Positions 47,174-59,481 of a stretch of DNA of 64,000 nucleotides are shown piece after piece. Below the pieces are notes generated by a model that had not been told where the DNA came from, did no database searches, and saw nothing but the letters and a program-made list of their open reading frames with translations. The stretch covers positions 126,126 through 190,125 of the forward strand of contig NW_012236516.1 in assembly GCF_000787575.1 (NCBI RefSeq), read 5' to 3'. The position numbers were made by a program, and so were the translations under genes. Each line of letters starts with the position of its first letter. Positions within the stretch are counted from its first letter, which is position 1. This stretch comes from Acytostelium subglobosum LB1 (lineage: Eukaryota; Evosea; Eumycetozoa; Acytosteliales; Acytosteliaceae).

Positions 47174-48164
47174 TTACTTTCGACCCAAGGGTATATTGCC
47201 TCGCATGTACTTGTAGTAGATGAAGGTTAGACAGCCAGACAGTCCGTACCACGTGAAGATGTAGGTCATGTGCTTGTTGTAGAAGTTGTTCTCGATGTTG
47301 GTGTCGAAGCGTTTGAGTGACAGTGCTGAGGAGGGAACAGGACGTCCAGCCTTTGGTGCGGACTCTACAAACGTCTCCTCCAACATGTTGACAATGACAG
47401 GTGATGCATCCACTGTTGCAGCCATATCCTTTGCATCGATAAAGTACCACTGATTCTTTGCAGGTACATTGTCCGGTGTGAACATACTTCCTGCCTCCTT
47501 CGCCTTTCCAATCAATCCCTGTATCTTGACATGTTGTCCAACAACTTCGCTCATATCCTTCATGTTTGATTGAATGATTGAATGATTGAGTGAGTGTCGC
47601 GCAAGACTAGCTCATTATGCTAATGTCTAACAAACATACCATTGTCTTGAGCTTGTATGTTGGTAGCCAACCTCTGTTGACAAGTATCTTTGTATCGCTG
47701 TCGTCTAACTTGAGTGGCGTGATGATGTAGTAGCCTACATTGTTGTCGTTCGTTCTTGGACCAAGATGAATGCTATTGCCACTTGTGTATGTACCTGTCA
47801 ACTCGACCCTTCTGAACTCTAGTTGATTGGCACCAACCTTACTACCACTACTGCTGCCGCTGCTGCTGCCACTGTGACCTGCATCTGAAGTTGCAGCGGG
47901 TGGGTTGAGTATACCATTGACAATGTTTGTGTTCATTGTCACAGGTGGCTTCTCAACGTTATCCTTTGCAGTCTGTATCAGATCCTTCTTCCACTGATAT
48001 CTGTACACCTGCCATGTTCCCAATCCCGCGGCTATAGCCGGGAACACCATGAACATCTTGAAGCTTCGCTACATTGAATGAGTGAGTACAATGTCAGGGA
48101 TATGTTCATCATCACAATCAATCAGCAATCAATCAATCGATCATACTTGAGTATTGTAGTTCAT
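47174..48164 (-). CDS. surf1: SURF1, cytochrome c oxidase assembly factor, 276 aa
   Basis: Three exons: a six-codon first exon (48147-48164, MNYNTQ), 47640-48068 and 47174-47557. The second exon starts RSFKMFMVFPAIAAGLGTWQ with VYRYQWKKDLI, the typical SURF1 first membrane segment and following basic helix. LEFRRVELTGTY, GYYIITPLKL, ILVNRGWLP and WYFIDAKDMA are family motifs, and a second membrane segment (YIFTWYGLSGCLTFIYYKYM) closes the protein. SURF1 sits in the mitochondrial inner membrane and helps insert heme a into cytochrome oxidase subunit 1. A Ser/Gly repeat near residue 70 is a local insertion. Convergent with the SAM-NTPase gene, with only 27 bases between the stops. Confidence 0.93.
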
Positions 48165-48406
48165 TATTAAGTATAGTTATCGATTACTCAATGTATCTTT
48201 GTGAAACAAACATCATATAATAAAGTAGTTAGAACACGCGAAAGAGATGTCACGAATTTTGTGATGAATGGAATAGTTCCAGGGGTGAAGTTAATCTAGA
48301 TTTGGAGTTGGTGTCAATGACTTTGGAACTCCCCATAGTTTAGTTTGGTGATCAACAAGGATATTACCTATTTACCTTGGTCCAACCCATATCCTAAATG
48401 CAATAC

Positions 48407-50137
48407 TCACTTCCTTTGAGATGATTTATTCTTCTTTGATCTGGCCTTTGATCTTATTCGCTCAATCAATGAGTTTTTGGATAGTGCACCAGATGTTGAG
48501 ACTGAGCCAGCCTCGTTGCCCTTGACTCTTTTGATCACAGAGACTGGTTTCTTTGTTTTCTTTGTTGTTGATCTTTTGTTGGATGAGGTAGCTGCGGCCT
48601 TGAGTCTCATCTGTATATTCTTCAATCGACTTGAACTCTTGGAGTGAACATGTCCATTGTGTATCTCGTCCTCTTCATCATCTTCATCCTCTTCTTCATC
48701 CATCTCAACTTCCTCCTCCTCATCAATCTTGATTGGATCCTCCCACTTTTGCCATGCTTCCTTGCCCGCTTGCATCTCTTCCTCAGTCAGTAGACAGTCG
48801 TCCAACTCCTTTTCGATCATCGAGCGATCCATGTTCACGCCACCAATGAAGACGACCTCCTGCCTACGGTCTCCCCAAGGCTCCTCCCAAGCCTTAAGGA
48901 TAGACTCGACAAGGTCTGGCTCAGGGTATTCATTCTTCTCGAGGTCGGCCAGCCAATATCCAGCCTTGGACAGGGTGAGGCCCATGCCCGCCAGACACCA
49001 CATGCCAATGAGGTCGGGTGTGGTAGCGATCCACATGAAGCCCTTGCTACGAAGAACACCATGGAAAACCTTGACACCACGTGTGATCACGTCGTTGAGA
49101 CGCAATGGATGGAAGGGCCGTCTGGCACGATAGGTAAAGTTGCTGATACCATACTCGAGCGTCTCTGGAACATGTGTGCCGCGCATTTCTTGAAGCCAAC
49201 CTGGATGCTCCGATGCCTTCTTAAAGTCGAACATACCAGTGTTCAATATCTCCTTCAATGGGACGATGGAGCGAGTTGAGCGGAGTATCTTGGCATCGGG
49301 ATTGATATGTCTAATGAGGCCCTCAATTAAGTCCAAGTCCTTTGGAGCGACCAGGTCAACCTTGTTCAAGATTACAACATTGGCAAACTCGACCTAATAT
49401 GTTGGGTTTGAATGAGTTAGTTGTTTGATTGATTGATAGAGTGGAATAGTTCCAGAACATAACATACCTGATCAATCAGTAGGTCAACGATGGACCGCTC
49501 ATCGTCTTCGGTCGCGCCCATCTCCTTGTCTTTGAGTGTCTCACCGGCATGGTACTCATCCATCCATGTTGAGGTGTCGACAACGGTCACCATGGTATCC
49601 AATCTGGTCCACTCACTGATTGATGACACTTGTGGTTGTCCAGACTCTTCAGTACCATCACTATCCTCAAATGTGAATGTCTCGGCGATTGGCAATGGTT
49701 CTGATATTCCCGATGACTCAATCAACAGGTAATCAAACTTCTTCATCTTGGCCAACTTGGACACCTCAATCAAGAGGTCCTCACGCAACGTACAACATAT
49801 ACAACCATTCTGCATCTCCACCATCTTCTCGACCGTCTTCTCCTTTGGCTGGGTGCGGCTCACAGCAAAGTCTGACTTTACCAACCTTGCATCAACATTC
49901 ACTAATGAATCATTGATTGATTGATTGAGTGAGTTATGATAATCCTGGAATCAATCATTCAATCAATCAATCGTACATACCATCACTCATATCATTTACA
50001 ATGATGGCCACTTTCATGCCCTCTTGGTTGTTGAGGATATGATTGAGTAAGGTTGTCTTTCCAGCGCCAAGGAATCCAGAGAGTACCGTCACAGGCAGTC
50101 TTTTGTCAACTTTGATTTGTTTGTTTGATGGTGACAT
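48407..50137 (-). CDS. COG0523 / CobW-type metal-chaperone GTPase, 525 aa
   Basis: Exons 49981-50137, 49468-49901 and 48407-49393. The protein has Walker A at residues 20-29 ([10 protein letters not shown]), the metal-binding CICC at about 86-89 ([13 protein letters not shown]), [18 protein letters not shown] (guanine specificity) and a CobW carboxy-terminal domain ([24 protein letters not shown]). This is the G3E GTPase family that delivers zinc or other metals to target enzymes (ZNG1 in animals). An acidic run follows and the tail is Lys/Arg-rich ([13 protein letters not shown]), possibly nuclear or nucleic-acid-binding. An insert after the GTPase core (DSDGTEESG) is acidic. Eukaryotic ZNG1 is shorter, so the tail is an extension. 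Confidence 0.92.
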
Positions 50138-51181
50138 ATTGTTGAAAGAGTTTGGTGTTGGTTGTTGTATGAGTATGATTGTTCCAGAACTTATTGATCC
50201 GAATTGGTAATATTACCTTAAATACTACACATAGTATTGCTTTCCAGGTTGGTTGATTGATGTTAAGTGTTGTTTGAGTTGTCGTTCAGGAGTGTTGCGC
50301 AACACGCCATTTTCAAAAGTTCAGGTGTGACTTTACCAATACATAGATCTTCGTTGGTCTCGTCTCTCATGATCCAACCATTGTTAACCATCAATGGTCG
50401 TGTATTGCACTTCACTGGACCTCACTTCACCTCACCTCACTGCACTGCACTGCACTGCACTGCACTGCACTGCACTTCACTTCACTTCACTGCACCTGCG
50501 TTCCACTCCTGATCGCTCTTGTTTTGTGAATATTGAAGTGCCTGAGTCTGAGCTGGCATGAGTGAGCCGAGGATGGATCTGTGGTCTGGATTTGTGTTCA
50601 AGGCCAGCTGGCGTAGTGCTTGTGTACCTCTTGGACTTGGACTGTCATAGGTGGCGGTACTACCTAACGTTCATTGCTGACAGACATATGCAAAGTGTAG
50701 AGAGATAAAACAAGTCTACGTATTTTTAGTTGGTGTACACTGTATTTGGTTCTTGTCATGAATGCAATGTAATACTATTATTATTATTATTATTATTATT
50801 ATGTCAATGTTATGTTGTTGACGTCAACTTAACAAGATAACTTGTCTGCATGTGGGGCAAACAAACAATCAAACAAGTTCATTCAGTTTATGTGAAGGTG
50901 ATGTTGGTTGAACCAACATTTATTTTTTGATGACCTTCCACCATCAATCAATCTCATCATCATCTGTCTACTCTCTTTGTCCTTTTATTATTATTATATT
51001 ACACATAACATTACTTACAACAACATATATATAAGACAGTCATCTCTGTCATTATATAATATTATATATATTTAACATAAGTTGCACTCATTCATTATAG
51101 CTACATACATCATTCAATCAGAGTGTAGTGAGCAATTGAGTGAGTGAGTGATAGACAGATAGACAGACATACATACATAGA
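50138..51181. promoter_or_regulatory. Divergent intergenic region with CACTG pentamer array
   Basis: About 1 kb between two outward genes. It holds an array of CACTG/CACTT-type pentamers (about 50409-50495), an ATT run (about 50777-50801), AT-rich blocks near 51050 and an AGACAGAC-type repeat just upstream of the next gene. No coding gene or RNA gene could be recognised; the segment 50520-50680 is less repetitive but unassigned. Confidence 0.55.
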
Positions 51182-52408
51182 ATGGACGATACATCAACAT
51201 TACAACATGATGATCAACATTATGATGACAATCAACAACAGTATGATAATAGCACTGGTGAACATAATGTGACATATGATGATGGAGGCTATCATGATCA
51301 GGAATATGACCCGAATGCATTCGAACCAATATGGGTGCGCGCTGTATATGACTTTGAAGCCACCAACGACACAGAGATGAGCTTCAACGCCGATGATATA
51401 GTCTGCATCACACAGGACTATAATGACGGCTGGTGGTGCGGCGACCTCAATGGCAACATCGGCCGTGTGCCCGCCAACTACTTTGAGTACCTGGAGCAGG
51501 ACACACAGGACACGCAGGCCTACGGCGACGAGAACGCCCACTACGACAGCCACCAGACAACAGACACTGGCGGCTCGTTGGACAATCAGCAGGCGCAAGG
51601 AGATGGCGACGACGAGGACGACGAGACCGACCAGGGCGAGCGCAAAGAGATGCTGCGACAGAAGCGCGAGATGTACAAGAAGGAGATGAAGGAGTTGCAG
51701 GACAAGCTCAAGCAGCAACAAGTCACAAAGGATGGACTGGGCTCCGAGATCGACGCACTCGAGAAGGAGAAGGAGGCCATCGAGGCACAGGTGCGCGGAA
51801 TGCGCCTGCTCAAATATCTGGACCTCGAGATCACCAAGACAGACATTGACATTGAGCTCGACTCGGAAGTGTCGCAGCAGGCGCGCCAGACCGGTCTGGC
51901 CATCACAATGGACCTGCGCACGATTCGCCAGTTCCTGGCCACGCTCAAGTCGGCCACGCTCGATCAACCCAAGAAACAGTACGACATCAAGCTGGAGGAG
52001 CTAGAGAAGAAGCTCACCGTCAACCTCACCAACCTGGACGTGTGCGACAATCTGAAGAAGTCGGTCCAGATGGACCTGGCACTGCTGGCGAGCGAGATGG
52101 AGCTGTTGCTTCTCAACGAGAACCTCAGCCAGCTGCCTCTGCCACCACCCCCAAGCTCCACCATACAGCTGCCCACGCCACCGTCCGTCACCTATAACCT
52201 GCCACCGCCTCCTGTGCAGGCGGGAGGCTCATTCATGCAGTCCACCACGGTGGTGCTGCTCTCGGAGAAGGACAAGCGCAAGTCGATGAAGGAGGCAAAG
52301 AAACAGGAGAAGCTAGAGTCCAAGGAGCGAGAGCGAGAGGAGAAGGAGAAGAAGAAAGAGAAGAAGAAGGAGGAGGATGTCTGGAGGCCTACCAAAGTGA
52401 CCAAATAG
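51182..52408 (+). CDS. SH3-domain, coiled-coil protein, 408 aa (Abi-like layout)
   Basis: A single-exon frame starting MDDTSTLQHDDQHYDDN. After an acidic, Gln-rich leader there is one SH3 domain at about residues 51-104 (VRAVYDFEATNDTEMSFNAD, DDGWWCGDL-like core written as YNDGWWCGDLNGNIGR, VPANYFEYL). Residues about 150-200 form a coiled coil (KREMYKKEMKELQDKLKQQQ); a second helical region and a Pro-rich segment (LPPPPSSTIQLPTPP) follow. The last 50 residues are almost all Lys and Glu. SH3 domains bind proline-rich partners, often in actin or membrane traffic. SH3 first and proline region later differs from Abi, so I give no orthologue. Confidence 0.85.
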   Translation: MDDTSTLQHDDQHYDDNQQQYDNSTGEHNVTYDDGGYHDQEYDPNAFEPIWVRAVYDFEATNDTEMSFNADDIVCITQDYNDGWWCGDLNGNIGRVPANYFEYLEQDTQDTQAYGDENAHYDSHQTTDTGGSLDNQQAQGDGDDEDDETDQGERKEMLRQKREMYKKEMKELQDKLKQQQVTKDGLGSEIDALEKEKEAIEAQVRGMRLLKYLDLEITKTDIDIELDSEVSQQARQTGLAITMDLRTIRQFLATLKSATLDQPKKQYDIKLEELEKKLTVNLTNLDVCDNLKKSVQMDLALLASEMELLLLNENLSQLPLPPPPSSTIQLPTPPSVTYNLPPPPVQAGGSFMQSTTVVLLSEKDKRKSMKEAKKQEKLESKEREREEKEKKKEKKKEEDVWRPTKVTK

Positions 52409-52793
52409 GACATCATAGTACTTTCTTCTTCATCTCACACATCATTACATACATACCATACAACATCCAACCAACAACAGCAGCATCGACAGGTGTCGGC
52501 AACCTCCGAATGCCATCAGTCCCTTGTGTGTCAGGTGAATCATTCATCATCTGGTACACCCGACCACAACCTACAGGTCTGCTTAAGCTAGCCAAGAGTC
52601 AGCACATCCAGACTAATGGCGCAATCAATAAACATCACCCCTTTGTAATTGTACAAGACTATGGCCGAGGAATGACAAGTGCAAGGGTGAGGGTGAGGGC
52701 GAGGGCGAGGGCAAAGGGGTATGGTTATAATACAAGGCCAACCATCATATGATGATGAAGATGGCCCCTGCGCAACAGTATCCTTGGGGATGT
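52409..52793. other. Convergent intergenic region with G-tract array
   Basis: This lies between the stops of the SH3 gene and ICMT. Bases 52685-52719 hold five GGG tracts separated by exactly three bases and then GGGG, a strong G-quadruplex candidate on the + strand. The two 3' ends should lie here; no gene is seen. Confidence 0.7.
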
Positions 52794-53561
52794 TTATTTG
52801 ATGAGTGGGATACCAGACCATACTCTCTTGCGGTACTCTTTGTAATCGTTTCCAAAGAACCCAACTAGGAAGTCCTCCTCATCCTCAATGCGCTCAGAGA
52901 AGAAGCGCCATGAAGCCCAGGCATAGCCGACGATGCAGATCGGGTTGAATTGAACGAGTTGCGTCGAGACACTCCAGACGAACCAGCCAAAGTACGATGG
53001 ATGACGCATGTATTGGTAGATGCCATCGGTGACCAGTTTGTGATCGCTTCTCTTGGTGTCCTGCACGATGTGTGAGAAGTTGGTGCCGGCCTTGATCATA
53101 GCCTTTGTTCTAAATGCTTGTCCGACAAACATTGTCAATGCGCCCAACATGTTCAAGTATCCAAACGACTTCATCGATGGGAACAAGTACCATTCAATCC
53201 AGAACTCTACAAAGCCCAACAACAATGCAAAGTTGAATGCTGAACTATGATTGATAAGGAATGCTACATGTAATCAAGTAAGTATGTATGTTTGATTGAT
53301 TGAATGAATGAATGAATACAACTTACACTTGCTTGAGAGTAGAGTATGATCATACATTGATACCCATAAGTACTCCCAGAGATGGAATAGGGCAAGACCG
53401 ACAAGGTAGAATCCATAACCTACAAGTGTGTCGGAGAGTAGGATCAAACCTAGACCAAGTCCTAATAGGCCACCAAGTATAAAGGCAGTTGAGACTGTAC
53501 GAGCTGGACCTTTTTCACTCCAACTATAATCCACATGATTCTGTCTTGTTCCTGTTGACAT
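52794..53561 (-). CDS. icmt: Protein-S-isoprenylcysteine O-methyltransferase, 234 aa
   Basis: Exons 53327-53561 and 52794-53263 (63-base intron, GTAAGT...GTAG). Several membrane segments (TAFILGGLLGLGLGLILLSD, GYGFYLVGLALFHLWEYLWV) lead to the family core: FRTKAMIKAGTNFSHIV, then GIYQYMRHPSYFGWFVWS, and near the end RIEDEEDFLVGFFGNDYKEY followed by RKRVWSGIP. RHPSYFGW and the E-E-x-x-L-x-x-x-F-G-x-x-Y-x-x-Y end are the S-adenosylmethionine and substrate-binding signature of ICMT. The enzyme methylates the prenylated cysteine of CaaX proteins such as Ras at the endoplasmic reticulum. Length is close to other dictyostelid forms. Confidence 0.94.
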
Positions 53562-54794
53562 TCTCTATCTATCTTTCTATATTTATCTCTCTATCTGTAT
53601 AAATGAAGATAATTGTGAACTGACTTGACATAAAGTCACCTTTTTAAAGGGTGGTGTGATCGCGAAGTACTTTGACAACTTCAATGAATCAAATTCACAA
53701 GTCTACAGAGTCCTAACAATGTTCATGTGTCTAATGTCATTAGTATCTGTTCATCGAGGCAAGATAGAGCAAGGGTCGAGGGTATAAGGACTAACATTGG
53801 TTAGGAACTTAGGAGGTCCAATGGCCACTGACCAATTATACACTCTAACTTTGGTAATAGCCTTGGTCAATCAATCCAATCAGATGAATGAGGGAAGTGA
53901 CAGAATGAACTGAACGAATTCAATTAGAAGGAGACACGGTTCATAAGGTTGGTTGGGAATAAGGTCACATGTAGTTCATTTGACATACAGACAGACAGAC
54001 AGACAGCAATAACAACAAACATACAAAGAACTATGATGGTGAATGATGTTCGCCATCCTCAACGACAAAGATAGTCGATATTGGAAAGAACAAGATTGAT
54101 GCATGCGTGGGTTCTTTGCACACACACGTCCACATTAATTAAAGTGTTCTTGAGGTTTGAAGAATGATCAAAACAATCAAATTCGTGTATGGTCGCCTGG
54201 TCTTGGAGGTCACAATAAATGTCGAACAAAGTTGGGACAGGCGGCTGTCTCTTCTTCAATCCTCATTTCACAAAGAGTTTCTCTATCTTCCCCTACTTTG
54301 TTATCGGACGGACATCTACTTTGTTTATTTCAACAACAACTAAATTTACAACAACAACAAACAATTACAACATTGCCAATCAATCAACTTTGTTTTTGAA
54401 AACCAGGCATCGATATCCTAATCCTGGGGAAATCGATCAATTCAATTGCGTTTGTCGATCGCAACGTAATTCCGAATTTGCCAAACAACACCCTTCAGAT
54501 ACAAAGGGCATCAACCTATTTCTCAAGTTCCTGAGAGCTACAGGCAACCTACAGTCATCTAGCAAATATTTAATATACATACTCTTTTTATGAGTCACTA
54601 GATTAATTACACTAGGTTACTACTACAACTATTATTACGACATCTTGTTGGACCAATCTGTCATACATAAATACAAATATATAATTATAATTATACATTA
54701 TACATTATAGCCTCCATCAATCAATCATTGGCAAACCACACCCGTTCATTCATTCATTCAGTGCACTGACCAGCCAACCACCACCAACCACATC
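53562..54794. promoter_or_regulatory. Divergent intergenic region (ICMT / ATG4)
   Basis: About 1.2 kb without a supportable gene. A 124-residue open frame at 54219-54593 is Thr/Phe/Asn-rich and has no recognisable content. CAGA repeats (about 53988-54004), CAA runs near 54330-54370 and CATT repeats near 54745 are present. Confidence 0.5.
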
Positions 54795-57371
54795 ATGTTG
54801 GAAAGTGGCTACCCCAATCACACACCACAATCACAAGTACAAGTACAGGTACAAGTACAACCTCAATCACAGCAACAACAACAACATCATTCTTCAACAA
54901 CCCACAACATTCATAACAATAACAATAACATCATCAGACATAGACATAATATAGGTTTGTATTATTCTTTAAATATTAAGTAATACTTGAACTAACATTA
55001 ATATGTATTTATAGAACCTGTCCAGCATCGTCTGATTTACAATGATCAGCAGCAACAGCCACTGCAGAGGCAGCATCAGCAGCATCATCATCAGCAGCAG
55101 CTTCAATTGAGATATTATCATTATCAGCATCAACAACCTTATAATCATCAACACCAACATCATCACAATCACAATAGACATCAACATCAACATCATCAAC
55201 ATCAAATACAACAACAGCAACTTCAACAACAGGCTCCCTCACACACAAAGTTACAACAACTACACCAACAACTATATCTTCAGCGTCAACAACAACAATT
55301 ACAACTACAACAACAACAACAACTACAACAGCCACAACAACAACAACAACAGAAGAAGAAGAAGTTCTCAGATATATACAAGAGTGGAAAGCAGAAGATA
55401 ATGATATCGTTATATAATATTTATAGGAACTGTAAGATTGACAGGACAAGAACAGGACCGCAAAGATAATTGGTATAATACTAACAATACCATTTATTAC
55501 AGATCCTTCCAATCCACCTGCCTTCTCCAAATCGCCATTATGGTTGATGGGCAAGTGTTATCATCCATCGGCAAGGCCATCATCACCAGAACAACAAGTA
55601 GTGTCTGGTGATCGTGAGCAAGTGCCAGTGCCAATGCCTGTACCATTACAAACAATATCGAACAATACCAATAGCAATGGAAATCGCTTGTTTGGCTCAC
55701 TGTTTCAATCATCACAACAACATCAACAACAACAACAATCACCTGACCAACAACAACAACAACAACAACAACAACAAGTTACATCTACAACTTCCAACAA
55801 CAACAACAACCACAACAATGGAACAACAAAGGATGAAGCGTCTCAAGAGATTGATCGCTTCATTGCAGACTTCAAATCTATACTTTGGTTGAGTTATCGC
55901 AAGGACTTTCCAGCATTTGAGAACACAAACATTACGACGGACATTGGCTGGGGATGCATGGTGAGGACAGGACAGATGTTGTTGGCACGTGGTCTTCTTA
56001 GACATCTCTACTTCAACGAGGCCATACCCGAAGCAGACAAACATCGTCCCAACTCCAAGTATCGGCGCATGATGACATGGTTCTGCGACCAGCCTGGCAA
56101 GGAGCATCACTACTCCATCCATCGAATTGTACATAAGAACAAGATGCTCACCAAGTATCACAACAACTCAATCCTTCGCGACTTTGGCATTGAGCACGAG
56201 GACGATCAGAACTGGAACAACGTCGAGGAATGGTTCGCTCCAACAAGGATATCAGTTGTCCTTAGGTATGTGATTGATTAATTGATTGAATTGAATTGAT
56301 AGATGGCCATGCACTAACATCTCCTCATCCACCATCGATATAGACACTTGCTAAAGTCACAACAACAACCTGACATTACGATGTATGTCCCATCAGATGG
56401 TGTTATCTACAAAGGATCATGTTCAGAAGTTATGCTGTTATCAAACATCACTGGATATATCAAGTACATTGTCGGACAATAGTTCGTTGGTCCCATCACT
56501 CAAATCACCAAGCCAGAGTTGCACGATATTCACATCGTTTGTGCCTTCAAAGTCGCAGAGCTCATCGATGGATGACTCATACTTTATGGTGTCGGATGGT
56601 AGTCATGGAGACTCGAGTGTGGACTCCCCAATCAAGGACCCTCTGACGTGCTCAGACTTTGGCAGCATCATCACTGAGCAGTGGAAGTCGATCATCATCA
56701 TGGTGCCAATCAAGCTTGGGGTTGATCGTCTCAACGATATCTACTTTGGACAGATCAAGGCGATGCTACAGATGCCCCAGAGTCTTGGTATCATTGGTGG
56801 CAAGCCCAAACAATCATTCTACTTTGTTGGCCATCAAGATGACAATCTCATCTACCTTGATCCTCACTTTGTCCACGAGCACTCGACACCAGACCAACAG
56901 AACTTCATTGATGTATGTGTTACAATCATCATTCATTCATGTCCACAGCCATACTAACTCATTCAATCAAACACCAATTAGTCTTATCACAATTGTATTC
57001 CTCAGAAGATGTCTCTGTCACAACTCGATCCATCGATGGCGATTGGATTCTATTGTAGGACTCAAAGCGATTTCGAAGACTTGTGCTCAAGGATTAGTGC
57101 AGTCGAGTCGCATGGATCTCCAATGATAAGCATTGGTGAGATCAGTCCAGACTACCAGGCAGAGACCGACGATATTGACCTGTCATTTTACGAATCGGAC
57201 ATTGGACGAAGCTTTGCAGAGTTGCTCCTCACCAGTGGCGGTGCAAGAGGAGACAGTGATGCCGAAGACGATACATCAGCCAGAGATCCATCACAGCAAC
57301 CACACCATCATCACCAACATCTGGCTGGCGAGGAAGAAGAAGATTTCGATGGATTCACTATGGTCCAATAG
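54795..57371 (+). CDS. atg4: Autophagy cysteine protease ATG4
   Basis: Exons 54795-54954, 55015-55431, 55503-56265, 56344-56912 and 56982-57371. The first 230 residues are Gln/His-rich. The peptidase C54 core starts at [20 protein letters not shown]; the catalytic cysteine is in [38 protein letters not shown] and IYLDPHF carry the Asp and His. The tail ends [13 protein letters not shown], with D-G-F-T-M-V resembling an LC3-interacting motif. ATG4 processes and delipidates ATG8. Within exon 4 the frame moves by one base between about 56429 and 56516: either a base is wrong, or an 88-base GTTATG...CCAG intron at 56429-56516 is removed, which restores phase and joins KGSCSE to SCTIFTS. Confidence 0.9.
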
Positions 57372-57519
57372 ATCGCAGCAGCAATGTTCATCAAGTGTCA
57401 TTGCTCATGTTCATGTTTATGTTTATGTTCACATACTCAGACCAATATTGTCTGTGTGATAAAGATCATCTCTCTATCACTATCCATCACTTGACTACTA
57501 TATTATCTATATCTATATT

Positions 57520-58565
57520 CTAAGTGTTGACTGATTCATTGGTTGATGGTATATCATCATTATGATGTTCAAACACTTCGGACTTGCAGACTGGACATAA
57601 TGATTTGATCTTGAGCCATTCATCAATGCATCCAGAATGAAAGAAGTGCGCGCAAGGTAGCGTTCGTATGTTGTTTCCAACCTTGTATACCTCTAAACAT
57701 ATTGAACATACTTTCTTTTCGACACAAGATGTTGAAGAAGATGTAGATGATGTTGAAGAAGATGGTGATGAAGTCGGTGATATGATTGGTAATGAATCCA
57801 GTGATGTACATAATGATCTCAAATCCTTGTTTGTAGCCAAACGATGAAGTGGTAGAAGATCAATCTGTTCTTTCTTTGCTCCACTATAATTCTGATTGTC
57901 TGCATCCAATGCTAACAACATCTCATAGTCTAGGGTTATGTGCACTTTGTTAGTAATCCTGCGATTGCCATCCAATATATATTTGATATCATACCGTTCT
58001 CGTTAAAGTCTCTGTCGATCATTGTCAGCTGGAGGTTGAGAGGAGCATTTATAAGTGATGGCAGTCGTGAGGTCGGTCGGATGACATTGCCTTGATGATC
58101 ATATTGAATGATGTTTGGTGTTGTGTTTAGAGTCCACGCCACCATGTTGCCAGGGTATTGATCGACGCCAATCCATCTATTTTGATTCAGTATACACCAG
58201 ACTTGGAAGAAGGCAATGAATGTTGCCGCCAGTACCAATAGCCAATAGAGAAATGATGATGCATCGGTAGATGATAGGTTGGCCAATATGAATGTTGTCA
58301 ACAACAAGCAAAAGGATGACACCAGGAACACATTGACATTTCTTTCAATTGTCACTCTTCTAAGTGCATTCGCAACTTCATTTAGATTAGTTCCATTTGT
58401 ATTATTATTATTATTATTATTAGTGACAGGTACTTCACCTGTTACATTTTCGCCAACTTCTCCTACTATATGTTGTTGTTGTTGTTGTTGTTGATGCTGT
58501 TGTTGCCGCTGTCCTCCTTGCCTATGTCTATGTACAAATTGTTCAGTGATTGTTGTATTATTCAT
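57520..58565 (-). CDS. Membrane RING-H2 E3 ubiquitin ligase, 331 aa
   Basis: Exons 57995-58565 and 57520-57944 (50-base intron, GTATGA...AAAG) give 331 aa. A Gln-rich and Asn-rich leader precedes two adjacent membrane segments (FLVSSFCLLLTTFILANLSS and FLYWLLVLAATFIAFFQVWC). The carboxy part has a complete RING-H2 finger: CSICLEVYKVGNNIRTLPCA, then HFFHSGCIDEWLK and CPVC. A Ser/Thr-rich linker lies before it. RING-H2 proteins recruit an E2 and ubiquitylate targets, here at a membrane. The exact orthologue is not clear. Convergent with ATG4 (148 bases between the stops). Confidence 0.9.
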
Positions 58566-59441
58566 TTAGTATGTATGTATATATGTGTAATCTATCTCTT
58601 TCACTCTTTATCCTCTGTTTCTATCTTTGTTTCTTTCTATCTTTCCTTCCCTCTTTCCTTTCTTCCCTATTTACTGCTCGCTTAGAATAAGCGGTGGCAG
58701 ATTTGTAGGTTGAAAGTCAACCTGTAATTGAGGTCTTGGAGTTATTGTTATTGTTTGTTGTTGTTGTTGTTGTTGTTGTTGTTGACAGCACTGTTGTCAA
58801 TGTGTGTCAATGTTGCAAGGTGTGTCAATGTTGTTGTTGTTGTTGGTTGTGTTTGTGTTGTGTTTGTGGTGTGGTGTCTTTCCGGTACTACTTCATTCAC
58901 TCTCCCTTTCTCTGTCTCTATGTCCATGTATGTATTTGTGTATTGTGTATGTGTATTTGTTTGTGTATGTATATGTATGAGGGAGTGTGTATTGTGTTGT
59001 TTCTCAATGTCATTCATTCATAGACAGTATGTCTGACTTACTGACTGACTGACGACAATGACACTACCATAGATCGGTCCGATTGATCATATAATCAACA
59101 ACTCTGACCACACATATATGTTTGATTGATTTTATGTCATTATACATATAGATATAAACAATAATGTTTGATTGTAATATTGAGTAAATGAATACTGAAC
59201 ATCCAAATATCCATTTCCCCATTCATATGAATAGTAATTCATGAGTAGTAATGTCATCAACAACAACAGCCACCACACCAACAACAACCACAACAACAAC
59301 AACAACAANNNNNNNNNNNNNNNNNNNNNNNNNNNNNNNNNNNNNNNNNNNNNNNNNNNNNNNNNNNNNNNNNNNNNNNNNNNNNNNNNNNNNNNNNNNN
59401 NNNNNNNNCAAAACAACAACACCACCACACCAACAACAACC

Positions 59442-59481
<40 letters not shown>

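Noticed and set aside
51200-51967. Minus-strand open frame of 255 residues over the SH3 gene
   Set aside because: Leu/Val-rich antisense of the Gln/Glu coiled coil; the plus frame has a clear SH3 domain.
54219-54593. Open frame of 124 residues upstream of ATG4
   Set aside because: Thr/Phe/Asn-biased, no motif, no splice context, and it lies in a divergent promoter region.
55009-55554. Minus-strand open frame of 181 residues, very rich in Val and Asp
   Set aside because: It is the antisense of the Gln/His repeats of ATG4; its composition comes from the repeat.
58728-59036. Plus-strand frames rich in Val, Cys and Leu after the RING gene
   Set aside because: Translation of TTG and TGTG repeats only.
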